Source: Treponema sp. (GTDB lineage: Bacteria > Spirochaetota > Spirochaetia > Treponematales > Breznakiellaceae). Taken from it: 64,000 nt of DNA. Under the pieces are notes generated by a model. The model saw only the letters and a program-made list of their open reading frames with translations. It had not been told where the DNA came from and ran no database searches. The first letter of the stretch is position 1; every line of letters starts with the position of its first letter. This document shows, piece after piece, positions 8,599-16,108 of the stretch. A program made the translations under genes and the position numbers. The stretch is taken from assembly GCA_009780855.1 (NCBI GenBank), contig WQZG01000004.1, forward strand, positions 1 to 64,000. Reading direction: 5' to 3'.

Positions 8599-9756
8599 AT
8601 GTTTCTCAATCTCCTCCAAAAAAATAATCCGGGCCTTATTGATTACGGCGTATTTTTGCTGGAACACGGAATTATCGAACCGGATACATACGTTATTGAT
8701 TTGGACGGTATTGAAGAAAATGCGGGCCGGCTTGCAGGCCTGGCAGGTAAATACAATATTGTTTTATATTTTATGGCAAAGCAGCTGGGACATAATCCGG
8801 AAATTTGCCGCCGGGTTTTAGCGGAATCAGGTTTTACCGGAATGGTGGCAGTCGACTTCCGCGAAGCCCTAATCCTGCATTCGGCGGGGCTGCCTGTAAG
8901 GCATTTGGGCCACCTATGCCAGGTTCCGCAAAGGCAATGGGATACTGCCCTGGATATGGGGCCGGAAGTAATAACAATATTTTCCTGCGAAAAAGCCAGG
9001 GAATTATCGGCAGCGGCAAAACAGCGCGGAATTATACAGAATGTGTTATTGCGGATATGGGACAGGGGAGATATTTTTTACCAGGGCCAGGAAGGCGGCT
9101 TCCCCCTTGATAAACTGCCGCAGACCCTGGATTTGTTTATGGGACTGGAAGGTTTGCGTATTGCGGGAGTTACGTCTTTTCCGTGTTTTTTATATCAATC
9201 CGAACAAAAAATATCAGCGGCAACGCCCAATGCCGGAACCCTGGTACGCGGGGCGGACATACTTAGAAAACATGGAATTTTGGTTTCTCAAATAAATATG
9301 CCTTCCGGCAATTCAATTGCCACCATCCCCCTTGCAGCAGAATTGGGAGCGACCCATCTGGAACCCGGACACAGTCTTACAGGCACCAATCCGGACAACC
9401 TGAATGAAGCTGTACCGTTAAAGCCCTGTATGCTTTACATGAGCGAAGTTTCCCATCAGCATAAAGACTATTCCTGCTGCTTTGGCGGCGGTTACTACAG
9501 GCGCGGCAACCTCGCAAACGCATTGGTAAAAACAGCGGCAGGTTACAGCGAATGCAGCGTACTTGCCCCGGACCCGCAATCCATCGATTACCATCTAAAA
9601 CTATCCGGTCATTTCCCGGCCGGCGCACCGGTATGTATGTCATTCCGCACTCAGATTTTTGTCACCCGCAGCAGGATCGCGCTTGCGGAAGGTCTTTCCC
9701 AATCCCGCCCCGCGCTGCACAGTATCTGGGATTCATCGGGAAACAAAGTTTCCTGA
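8599..9756 (+). CDS. yhfX: YhfX, alanine-racemase-like PLP enzyme
   Basis: A 385-residue fold-type III PLP enzyme. YFMAKQLGHNP holds the Lys expected to bind PLP at the end of the first barrel strand. Related to the alanine racemase N-terminal domain and the YhfX family. Start ATG 8599 is 2 nt after yhfS. A cytoplasmic racemase or decarboxylase-like role is likely, with substrate unknown. The next cluster gene, yhfW, is present only as a remnant. Confidence 0.88.
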   Translation: MFLNLLQKNNPGLIDYGVFLLEHGIIEPDTYVIDLDGIEENAGRLAGLAGKYNIVLYFMAKQLGHNPEICRRVLAESGFTGMVAVDFREALILHSAGLPVRHLGHLCQVPQRQWDTALDMGPEVITIFSCEKARELSAAAKQRGIIQNVLLRIWDRGDIFYQGQEGGFPLDKLPQTLDLFMGLEGLRIAGVTSFPCFLYQSEQKISAATPNAGTLVRGADILRKHGILVSQINMPSGNSIATIPLAAELGATHLEPGHSLTGTNPDNLNEAVPLKPCMLYMSEVSHQHKDYSCCFGGGYYRRGNLANALVKTAAGYSECSVLAPDPQSIDYHLKLSGHFPAGAPVCMSFRTQIFVTRSRIALAEGLSQSRPALHSIWDSSGNKVS

Positions 9757-9913
9757 TGAAATGAGATTTCCCGGGGGAATAATTAAAATAATGGAAAAGC
9801 TGCAAAAGGACGATATATTAATTGTTACAGCCGATCACGGGAACGATCCGGTTATAGGCGCGCCTCCCCCGGAATCCGGCGTCAGTTGGCTACAGCTGCT
9901 TCCAAAAATATGA
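9757..9913 (+). pseudogene. yhfW: yhfW remnant (phosphopentomutase-like C-terminus)
   Basis: Directly after yhfX, an in-frame stretch reads EKLQKDDILIVTADHGNDP, the conserved late metal-binding motif of phosphopentomutase/alkaline-phosphatase-superfamily proteins such as YhfW. It is followed by APPPESGVSWLQLLP, which resembles the extreme C-terminus of E. coli YhfW as I recall it. Only about 50 codons remain of a protein of about 400 residues. The N-terminal region and the segment between these blocks appear deleted. ATG 9761 could start a 50-residue peptide but has no good ribosome binding site. Confidence 0.72.
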
Positions 9914-9923
9914 GGAGAAATAT

Positions 9924-10184
9924 TTGGTACAAAAAGAATTCAGAATAACCAATTCCAGCGGACTCCATACCAGACCTGGAAATGATTTTGTAAAAACAGC
10001 CAAAAAATTCAGCTGCGGTATAACGCTGGCAAAAAATGGAAAAACAGTGGACGCAAAAAGTCTTTTAAAAATAATGAAGGCAAATATAGTCAGCGGAGAT
10101 ACTGTATTGATTTCCTGTACAGGTTCTGATGAGCAGCAGGCAATGGAAAATATAGAAATATTGATGGCGTCATTATCGGAGTAG
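9924..10184 (+). CDS. ptsH: PTS phosphocarrier protein HPr
   Basis: An 86-residue HPr. The active His is residue 15 (SSGLHTRPG) with Arg17, and Ser46 is present (AKSLLKIM), so regulation by HPr kinase is possible. The usual GLHARPA is altered to GLHTRPG. TTG start 9924 follows a GAGGAG site at the expected distance. It lies between the yhf cluster and Enzyme I, with no Enzyme II nearby. It may phosphorylate the PRD protein YhfY (inference). Confidence 0.93.
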   Translation: MVQKEFRITNSSGLHTRPGNDFVKTAKKFSCGITLAKNGKTVDAKSLLKIMKANIVSGDTVLISCTGSDEQQAMENIEILMASLSE

Positions 10185-10190
10185 GAGTCT

Positions 10191-11900
10191 ATGGTGAAGG
10201 AATTCATAGGAACCGGAGCCTCGGAAGGTTATGTCTGCGGACCGGCTGTAGTATTTAGGCATGAACCGCAGCCGGCTGCGGCAGCGCAAAATCTGGGTTT
10301 TGACGCCGCGATGAAGAAGTTTTATGAGGGAAGATACATTCTGCGCGATGAGCTTTTAGCCATGGCAAGGGAAGCGGGCGTTAAATACGGATCGGACAAA
10401 GCAGGTATTTACGAAGGCTACGCGGAAATTCTCATGGATGACGAGATAGAGGAACTGGTAAAAAAAAGCATCATGGAGGGCAATGCTCCGGAACAGGCCG
10501 CGCAAAAGGCGCTCGAACAGCAGGCCCGCGAACTGGAAGCCCTTGAAAACGGTATAATGAAGGAGCGGGGAGCCGATTTCCTGGATTTGAGCCGCCGTCT
10601 TGCGGCCGCGGTTTCCGGCAGCAATCTGTATCCAATGCCTGTTCTGGAAAAACCCTGCATTCTGGTAACAGACGATTTAAGTCCGTTTGAAACCATTCAA
10701 ATCGATCACAAATTAATTCTTGGTCTGGCGATGGACAGGGGCGCAAGTACCGGCCATGTAGCGATTTTAGCCAGATCCCTGGGCATTCCCTGCGTGGTCG
10801 CGCTGGACAACGCCGGCATGCACGTAAGTAATGAGACTGTCTGCGCGCTTGACGGCAGCACCGGAAGTTTCATTATAGAACCGGACGCCCAAATAATGGA
10901 AAATTTTAAAAAAAGGGAAGAAAACCGTAAAAAAAACCTTAACGCCAATGTTAAAAACGCAATGGAAACCGCCCGGACGAAGGACGGCAAAACTGTCATG
11001 GTTTGCGCCAACATAAATTTCCCGGAGGAAGCCGAAAGGGCCGTTTCCATGGGCGCGGACGGAGTAGGGCTTTACCGCACCGAATTTTTTTATATGAACA
11101 GCGTGATGCTCCCGACTGAAGAAGAACAATTTTTGGCTTACAGCAAAACATTAATTGCCCTGGAGAAACGGCCTTTGACAATCCGGACCCTGGATATGGG
11201 CGGCGACAAGGATCATCCATGCCTGGGCCTGGAAAAAGAACAGAATCCTTTTTTGGGATACAGGGGCATCCGGTTCAGCCTTAACAGGCCGGAGATTTTT
11301 AAACCGCAAATAAGGGCTGTAGTGCGCGCCGCAGCTCTGGGTAAAACCGAGCTGATGTTTCCCATGGTAGTCTCGGTTAACGAATTTAAAAAGGCCGCCG
11401 CTCTGGTGGACGAATGCCGCGCCGAACTGGCGGCGGAAGGAATACAGGCCGGCAATCCCTGTCTGGGCATTATGGTGGAAACACCCGCGGCCGCGATAAT
11501 GGCGCAGGAATTCGCGGATGTCTGTGATTTTTTTAGCCTGGGGACCAATGACCTGGCCCAATATATCCTGGCCGCGGACCGGGGAAATTCAGCCCTGTCG
11601 GAATTCCATTCCAGGCTGGACCCCGCTGTTCTGCGCCTTATGGCTTATGCCTGTGATGCCGCGGTAAAAGCAAATATACAGATGGGAATCTGCGGAGAGC
11701 TGGCGGCAGATTTAACTGCCATTCCCCTGCTGGTAGGCTTGGGAATCACCAAATTCAGCGTATCTGCCTCAAGGATTCCCGCGGTTAAAGCAAAAATCCG
11801 GGAACTTGACAGCACCCGGTGCAAAACCCTTGTACAGCAGGCAATAAAAATGCCTGACATAAAATCAATTTACGAACTGCCGGAGAGTATGAGTATATGA
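10191..11900 (+). CDS. ptsI: PTS Enzyme I (divergent paralogue)
   Basis: A 569-residue phosphoenolpyruvate-protein phosphotransferase. The phosphorylated His is residue 189 within DRGASTGHVAILARSLG, whereas the canonical motif is GGRTSH. The PEP-binding TIM barrel has GVGLYRTEFFYM, and the catalytic Cys is in GICGELAAD. It transfers phosphate from PEP to HPr. Start ATG 10191 follows a TAGGAG site, 6 nt after ptsH. A second, canonical Enzyme I lies at 49981. The non-standard active-site loop suggests specialisation. Confidence 0.92.
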   Translation: MVKEFIGTGASEGYVCGPAVVFRHEPQPAAAAQNLGFDAAMKKFYEGRYILRDELLAMAREAGVKYGSDKAGIYEGYAEILMDDEIEELVKKSIMEGNAPEQAAQKALEQQARELEALENGIMKERGADFLDLSRRLAAAVSGSNLYPMPVLEKPCILVTDDLSPFETIQIDHKLILGLAMDRGASTGHVAILARSLGIPCVVALDNAGMHVSNETVCALDGSTGSFIIEPDAQIMENFKKREENRKKNLNANVKNAMETARTKDGKTVMVCANINFPEEAERAVSMGADGVGLYRTEFFYMNSVMLPTEEEQFLAYSKTLIALEKRPLTIRTLDMGGDKDHPCLGLEKEQNPFLGYRGIRFSLNRPEIFKPQIRAVVRAAALGKTELMFPMVVSVNEFKKAAALVDECRAELAAEGIQAGNPCLGIMVETPAAAIMAQEFADVCDFFSLGTNDLAQYILAADRGNSALSEFHSRLDPAVLRLMAYACDAAVKANIQMGICGELAADLTAIPLLVGLGITKFSVSASRIPAVKAKIRELDSTRCKTLVQQAIKMPDIKSIYELPESMSI

Positions 11901-12199
11901 TAGATTTAAAAGCACTGCAAAAACGGGTCTACGCCAATAAAGTCGCCAAACATTTTAATGTTACCGATATTTACATGGAATTCTGCTACGCCTACGGAGA
12001 ACTGGCAGAGGCAAGCGATGCCTATATAAAAAAAATGGATACTGTTGGCGAAGAACTCGCCGATGTAGTCTTATATCTGCTTGGACTCTCCGAGATCCTG
12101 GGCATTGATCTGGAAAAAGAACTGCTGCGTAAAATCGATATAAACGAGAAACGCAAATACATCCAGCAAAACGGCGTCAACATCAGACTTGAAGGATGA
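11897..12199 (+). CDS. MazG-like nucleotide pyrophosphohydrolase
   Basis: A 100-residue all-alpha NTP-PPase of the MazG superfamily. Acidic metal-binding residues are in YGELAEA and in GEELADVVLYLLGL (E-E..D pattern). The size fits single-domain MazG-like proteins acting on (d)NTPs. It overlaps the Enzyme I stop by 4 nt (ATGA) and is in the same operon. Role with the phosphotransferase genes unknown. Confidence 0.8.
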   Translation: MIDLKALQKRVYANKVAKHFNVTDIYMEFCYAYGELAEASDAYIKKMDTVGEELADVVLYLLGLSEILGIDLEKELLRKIDINEKRKYIQQNGVNIRLEG

Positions 12200-12230
12200 C
12201 CCGACATTGACCGGATATAACAGGCCGCTT

Positions 12231-12260
12231 TGAGTTATTTTGAGTTATTTTGAGTTATAT
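12231..12260 (+). repeat. Triplicated 10-bp tandem repeat
   Basis: TGAGTTATTT occurs twice exactly and a third time as TGAGTTATAT, head to tail, between the MazG-like gene and the convergent vapC. No hairpin potential; probably replication slippage. Confidence 0.9.
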
Positions 12261-12271
12261 CGTTAAAATAA

Positions 12272-12652
12272 TTAAATCACCATAACAAGCGAAGAATACT
12301 GCGCCAGCAGGGGATCTCCGGTAATAAGCCGCATCGGTGTAGAAATTGCCTGGGCCAGCAGCATCAGATCAAAAGGGTCTTTGTGGTAAACGGGCAGTTC
12401 AAGATAAACATCTGTATATCTGCCGGTCATGGGAAGCTCGGTAAAATAATATTGTTCCGCCCGGGAGCGGAGTTCGCGCAAATCTACTTTTAGCTTGCCG
12501 GTCCGCACCTTTATAGCGATTTCCCACCAGGAAACCGCACTTATAAATATATGGGATTCAGTTGAAAGTATAAATGATTTTATCTCGCGTATACGCGGAT
12601 TATTTTCAGAAAACCATATAACAATATTGGTATCCAAAAGGTATTGGTTCAT
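12272..12652 (-). CDS. vapC: VapC-type PIN-domain toxin
   Basis: A 126-residue PIN-domain ribonuclease. The acidic active-site residues are visible: Asp in YLLDTNIVIW, Glu in WWEIAIK, Asp in KDPFDLM and Asp in ITGDPLL. It belongs to the VapC/PIN_Sll0205 type. It overlaps its antitoxin by 4 nt, the usual arrangement. Expected to cleave tRNA or other structured RNA when released. All key residues are intact. Confidence 0.88.
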   Translation of the reverse strand: MNQYLLDTNIVIWFSENNPRIREIKSFILSTESHIFISAVSWWEIAIKVRTGKLKVDLRELRSRAEQYYFTELPMTGRYTDVYLELPVYHKDPFDLMLLAQAISTPMRLITGDPLLAQYSSLVMVI

Positions 12653-12936
12653 TTTTCCTCAAATTCCTCCAAACCTTTTGAATTGTAAAAAGAATCAATA
12701 ATATCATCAGGCAGGGGATCATCCCAGCCGGGAAGGAGCTCCATTTTACCTTTCATACAACCAAAAAAACTACCCCTCATTTTTGCCTTATATTCGTCGA
12801 TGGACACGGGCGCCAGAACAGCTTCCGGCTTGCCGTAAGCGCCGATATAGATAGTCTCCCCGGCAGCCGCCCTTTTAACCAATTTTGACAAATTGGATTT
12901 TGCTTCGTGAATCGGTATTGTAACTGGATTTTCCAT
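12649..12936 (-). CDS. Phd/YefM-family antitoxin
   Basis: A 95-residue antitoxin. Residues 1-50 match the Phd/YefM DNA-binding fold (IPIHEAKSNLSKLVKRAAAG, then GKPEAVLAPV). The acidic C-terminal tail (PLPDDIID..LEEFEEK) is the likely toxin-binding part. It precedes vapC with an ATGA overlap. An inverted repeat just upstream of its start is a candidate autoregulatory operator. Confidence 0.88.
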   Translation of the reverse strand: MENPVTIPIHEAKSNLSKLVKRAAAGETIYIGAYGKPEAVLAPVSIDEYKAKMRGSFFGCMKGKMELLPGWDDPLPDDIIDSFYNSKGLEEFEEK

Positions 12937-12940
12937 ATAA

Positions 12941-12977
12941 TTAGCTTAGCCCGGACCGGGCCATATTGTCAAGCTAA
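12941..12977. promoter_or_regulatory. Nested palindromes upstream of vapBC (operator candidate)
   Basis: A perfect GCCCGG-A-CCGGGC palindrome (12949-12961) is nested inside a 7-bp inverted repeat TTAGCTT...AAGCTAA (12941-12947 and 12971-12977). It starts 5 nt upstream of the antitoxin ATG. Phd-type antitoxins commonly repress their own promoter through such palindromes. Confidence 0.55.
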
Positions 12978-13332
12978 GAAGGTACGAAACTTTCAAAATA
13001 TGACATTTGTCATAAAAATTCAGAATAATATTAATAAACCGATAATTATAAAAGCAAAACCAATATTAATGCCATAATATGGGTGGAGGATGCAATTATG
13101 CAAACGGTTTTTCTATCAGCATTTGCCAGGGCCGCGTCATTGGCGGGCCGCGCCGGAACCAATGCTCCCGGCGGATTTTCTCCTTCCGAAGGAATTTTAA
13201 ACCGGGTATGAATCCCGGGAGGGAGAAACAACAGCGTCAGGGGCAAAAAAAAGTTAATGCAGAAAATTTTAATTGACTTAAAATTATATTCCGGCTAATC
13301 TGGGATTTGAAACCGGATTTGACGGAGCGATT
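12978..13332. other. Intergenic stretch with no convincing gene
   Basis: About 355 nt between the antitoxin and the ATPase. It contains a short palindrome, ATGACA-TT-TGTCAT (13000-13013). A 37-codon ORF from ATG 13097 follows a good GGAGG site (MQTVFLSAFARAASLAGRAG), but I cannot match it to a family. It may be a small peptide or the start of a decayed gene. The two ORF-track entries here (13046 minus, 13079 plus) overlap each other and look non-coding. Confidence 0.5.
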
Positions 13333-14547
13333 ATGTATATAAACAGAACACTGGATAAAGTAATCCGACAGGCAGCGGATTTTTTTCCTGCGGTAATTGT
13401 TACTGGCCCCAGGCAGGCCGGCAAGACAACTGTATTGGAAAATTATATTTTGAAAAAGGGAAATTACGTTTCTCTGGATACCCTGGAAACAAGAGAACTT
13501 GCGAGAACTGACCCGGGAAGATTCCTGGAAAGATACAGCGCTCCCTTAATGATTGATGAAATCCAGTATGCACCCCAGCTGCTGCCGTATATCAAAAACA
13601 TTGTAGACAGGGAAAAGAAGAAGGGAATGTATTTTTTAACCGGTTCCCAGCAGTTCAACCTGATGGCAAACATAACCGAAAGTCTTGCCGGCAGGGCCTG
13701 TATATTAAATTTGCAGGGTTTTTCCCAGGCTGAAAAAAACAATATGTCCGATTCCGCTCCATTTCTGCCGCTGGAAAAAATGCTTAAGCAAAAAGAAAAT
13801 ACAAGTGTAAAATCCAAAGATATCTTTCACCGTATCTGGAAAGGTTCATATCCGGCGCTGGTCAATGACGATGATAAAAACTGGAACCTCTTTTACGATT
13901 CATATATACAAACTTATTTAGAGCGCGATGTTAGACAGATAACTAAAATATCTGACGAGATGCTGTTCTTAAATTTTATCAGAGTATTGGCCGGAAGAAC
14001 TTCACAGCTGCTGAACTATGCCGGTATCGCAAACGAGATCGGAATTAATGAAACAACCATAAAATCCTGGGTTTCCATTCTGCAAACATCCGGATTGATT
14101 TATCTGCTGCGGCCGTATTCCAATAATCTTACTAACCGGGTAATAAAAACTCCCAAGGTATATTTCCTTGACACCGGCCTTGCATGCAGTCTGACAAAAT
14201 GGAATACCCCTGAAGCTCTGGAAAACGGAGCGTTCTCCGGACCCATTCTGGAAACATACGTTGTTTCAGAAATCATTAAAAGTTATTGGCATAACGGCAG
14301 AACACCAGCCATTTATTTTTACAGGGATAAAGACGGGAAGGAAATAGATTTGATCCTGGAGGAAAACGGAATTTTGTATCCTCTGGAAATAAAGCAAAAA
14401 ACAAACCCCAATACCGGTGACTCAGTCAATTTTTCGATCCTTTCTGCATTCAAAAAGAAAACCGCTCCGGGCGGAGTTCTGTGCCTGGCGCCGGAATGGC
14501 TGCCTCTTGGTAAAAATGATTTTGTTATACCCGTCTCTTATATATAA
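13333..14547 (+). CDS. AAA ATPase with DUF4143 domain
   Basis: A 404-residue P-loop ATPase of the AAA_14-DUF4143 type. Walker A is GPRQAGKTTV (about residue 25), Walker B is PLMIDEIQY, and a sensor-type segment reads YFLTGSQQF. The C-terminal half carries the DUF4143 winged-helix and nuclease-like region (FYRDKDGKEIDLIL..PLEIK). The family is common in anaerobe accessory regions and of uncertain function. Start ATG 13333 follows GGAGCG. Confidence 0.85.
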   Translation: MYINRTLDKVIRQAADFFPAVIVTGPRQAGKTTVLENYILKKGNYVSLDTLETRELARTDPGRFLERYSAPLMIDEIQYAPQLLPYIKNIVDREKKKGMYFLTGSQQFNLMANITESLAGRACILNLQGFSQAEKNNMSDSAPFLPLEKMLKQKENTSVKSKDIFHRIWKGSYPALVNDDDKNWNLFYDSYIQTYLERDVRQITKISDEMLFLNFIRVLAGRTSQLLNYAGIANEIGINETTIKSWVSILQTSGLIYLLRPYSNNLTNRVIKTPKVYFLDTGLACSLTKWNTPEALENGAFSGPILETYVVSEIIKSYWHNGRTPAIYFYRDKDGKEIDLILEENGILYPLEIKQKTNPNTGDSVNFSILSAFKKKTAPGGVLCLAPEWLPLGKNDFVIPVSYI

Positions 14548-14550
14548 TTT

Positions 14551-15209
14551 GCTTGATTAATCGCCATGTAAGCCATATATTATTAATATGAACGGGCCAA
14601 AAATTCTTCCGGTAAAAAGCGATGTCATTTTCCGCATGTTTTTTGCCGACGAGAAAAATCGCGAAGCTGATTACAGAACAGCTTGGCAGCGGAGATAAAT
14701 ATAAAACACTCCAAAAAGTTATAAGCATAATAATTACTGATGAAGATTTAATTCAAAACAGCCCCAGGTATCACCACCGGTTTGTATTCTATGATTCGGA
14801 AGCCGCTGTAGAATTTTCTGATATCATTGAGATACATACACTGGAACTCAAAAAGCTGCCGGAAAGGGATGACGGAACTGAGTTATATGACTGGGCTAAA
14901 TTTATAGCCGCAGAAACAGAGGAGGATCTAAAAATGGCAGCCGAGACAAACCCCCAAATAAAGAAAGCAGTTGTAAAACTGCAGGAACTGTCCGCAGACG
15001 AACGCGCACGTGATTTATTCGAACGCCGTGAAAAAGGGAGGCGTGATATGGAATCACGGGAAAGATGGGCGGAAGCTAGAGGTGAAGCCAAAGAACGCGA
15101 AAAATGGCAAAAAATTGTAACTGAAGAACGCGAAAAATGGCAGAAAATTGTGGCTGAGAATGAAGCCGAAATTGTGCGTTTGAAGAAACAAAACAAAAAT
15201 AAAGAATGA
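14551..15209 (+). pseudogene. Rpn-family (PD-(D/E)XK) transposase pseudogene, copy A
   Basis: Translation from ATG 14588 gives the Rpn/PD-(D/E)XK transposase N-terminus (LPVKSDVIFRMFFADEKNRE), then shifts frame and stops at 14698. A +1 frame then continues with the family's later region (KLITEQLGSGDKYKTLQKVI and YHHRFVFYD) to 15209. The nuclease core between them is missing, so an internal deletion plus frameshift inactivated the gene. The C-terminal tail is Lys/Glu-rich coiled coil. The upstream leader (14551-14587) is shared with copies at 19329 and 20457. Confidence 0.82.
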
Positions 15210-15534
15210 CAGACGAGACTGGCCCTCAAAAACAGAAAACTATTGTTAGTTTTAAGGAATTTACTGCGGAAGAGCTCGCCCGTGATTTATTCGAACGCCG
15301 GGAGAAAGGGCGGCGTGATATTGATTCGCAATTAAGGTGGTCGTGGGCTAAAGGTTTTGAATAAGGTTTTATAAAAAGTTTTACTGAAGAATATGAAAAT
15401 CAGCAAAAAATTTTAGCTGAAAAAGATGCAGAAATCGCACAGTTGAAACAGCAGTTAAAAGAACAAATTGCAAAAAAAAATTATGAAAATAGAAATTAAG
15501 AACTAATAATTAAAACACGGCGTAATGTGGTTTT
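15206..15534 (+). pseudogene. Rpn-family C-terminal fragment, copy B, with nonsense codon
   Basis: A diverged copy of the Rpn tail (LARDLFERREKGRRDIDS) starts at ATG 15206, overlapping the copy A stop as ATGA. An in-frame TAA at 15362-15364 ends it after 52 codons. The same frame then continues to 15499 with coiled-coil sequence (EKDAEIAQLKQQLKEQIAK), so a nonsense mutation split one ORF. About 35 bp after the stop (ATGAAAATAG.AATTAAGA) are shared with the 3' flank of copy C. Confidence 0.8.
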
Positions 15535-15538
15535 AGAT

Positions 15539-15590
15539 ATGCACTATTTGGCACATTAATTAATTCAAAAAATTGCGCCAAATAGTGCAT
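15539..15590. terminator. 14-bp inverted repeat followed by T-rich tract
   Basis: ATGCACTATTTGGC (15539-15552) and GCCAAATAGTGCAT (15577-15590) are perfect inverted repeats around a 24-nt AT-rich spacer, followed by TTTTATTTG on the plus strand. It could terminate rightward transcription through the Rpn fragments, but the loop is long. It may instead be an element end or a regulator site. Confidence 0.45.
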
Positions 15591-15636
15591 TTTTATTTGA
15601 CTTTATTAAAAACGCTTTCCGGTTTTCTATAAATAA

Positions 15637-15813
15637 TTATTCCAATCCATATTCGACCAAAAATACCCAGCCGGTCCCTCGTTCGCCGTCAATTAGCCTT
15701 TTTTCCACATTTATAATACGGTGCGAACGCAGAAAAATGTTTAACTCCTCTGTTACTGTTCTTTCACCAAACGGGCTTATGAAAAAACTAACGTATTGGG
15801 TTAAAAGAGCCAT
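15637..15813 (-). pseudogene. Probable DGR accessory (HRDC-type) protein fragment
   Basis: A 58-codon minus-strand ORF, too short for the ORF track, starts at ATG 15813. EELNIFLRSHRIINVEKR and GTGWVFLVEYG resemble, from memory, the N-terminus of HRDC-type accessory proteins encoded between DGR target genes and DGR reverse transcriptases. Those proteins are longer, so this looks like a surviving N-terminal fragment or a trimmed gene. It lies 173 nt downstream of the DGR-type variable lipoprotein on the same strand, exactly where an accessory gene would be. No reverse transcriptase follows; Rpn remnants do. Confidence 0.55.
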
Positions 15814-15986
15814 ACGGAGGTACCCCTAAAATACACCCAAATTTTTTCGCCGCCTTCGGCGGAAATTACCATATCCATACGCAACAAACCAACTTTGTCA
15901 GCTCAACCGAAGGGCGTCTGCTCCGCGCCCCTCGCCCGCTGAGGCGGGCTCCAGCGCTGCGCTCCCCGCCCTTCGAACCGCAGAAC
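15814..15986 (-). promoter_or_regulatory. GC-rich structured segment downstream of variable region
   Basis: Between the variable lipoprotein stop and the accessory fragment lies a GC-rich tract. It has a perfect 6-bp stem with a 4-nt loop (GCCCGC-TGAG-GCGGGC, 15934-15949) nested in larger imperfect complementarity (GGGCG...CGCCC). A second small hairpin, CCGCC-TTC-GGCGG, lies at 15850-15862. GC-rich hairpin or cruciform structures just downstream of the variable region are known requirements for DGR target recognition. This is position and structure only; retrohoming function is inferred. Confidence 0.5.
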
Positions 15987-16108
15987 TTAGGGGCAGACAA
16001 CACGAAAGCCGAAGTTGTAGCTCCTGCCGTACGGGTTGTAGTAGCCCCGGAAGGCTGAACGAAGGAACTGGCCGTAGTTGTTCCAGGACCCGCCGCGTAT
16101 TACACGGA
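15987..16108 (-). other. Candidate DGR variable region (VR)
   Basis: The 3' end of the lipoprotein gene encodes RGGSWNNYGQFLRSAFRGYY and onward to the stop. Most surface-loop codons are TAC, GGC, TTC, AGC or AAC. Each is reachable from AAC by changes only at adenines 1 and 2, while framework codons (CGT, TCA, CCG, CAG, GTT) show no such pattern. This is the signature of adenine-specific DGR mutagenesis of AAY-rich template codons. The template repeat is not seen in the window, so the exact VR limits are unknown. Confidence 0.65.

Noticed and set aside
10418-11561. Minus-strand ORFs of 91-136 residues across ptsI
   Set aside because: Antisense shadows of the Enzyme I coding frame.
13046-13276. 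Two opposing ORFs of 65-66 residues
   Set aside because: Mutually overlapping, low-complexity, no recognisable family; described as an intergenic stretch instead.
15500-15986. A DGR template repeat and reverse transcriptase expected here
   Set aside because: I read both strands around the variable region for an adenine-rich near-copy or RT motifs (e.g. YxDD) and found none before the Rpn remnants.
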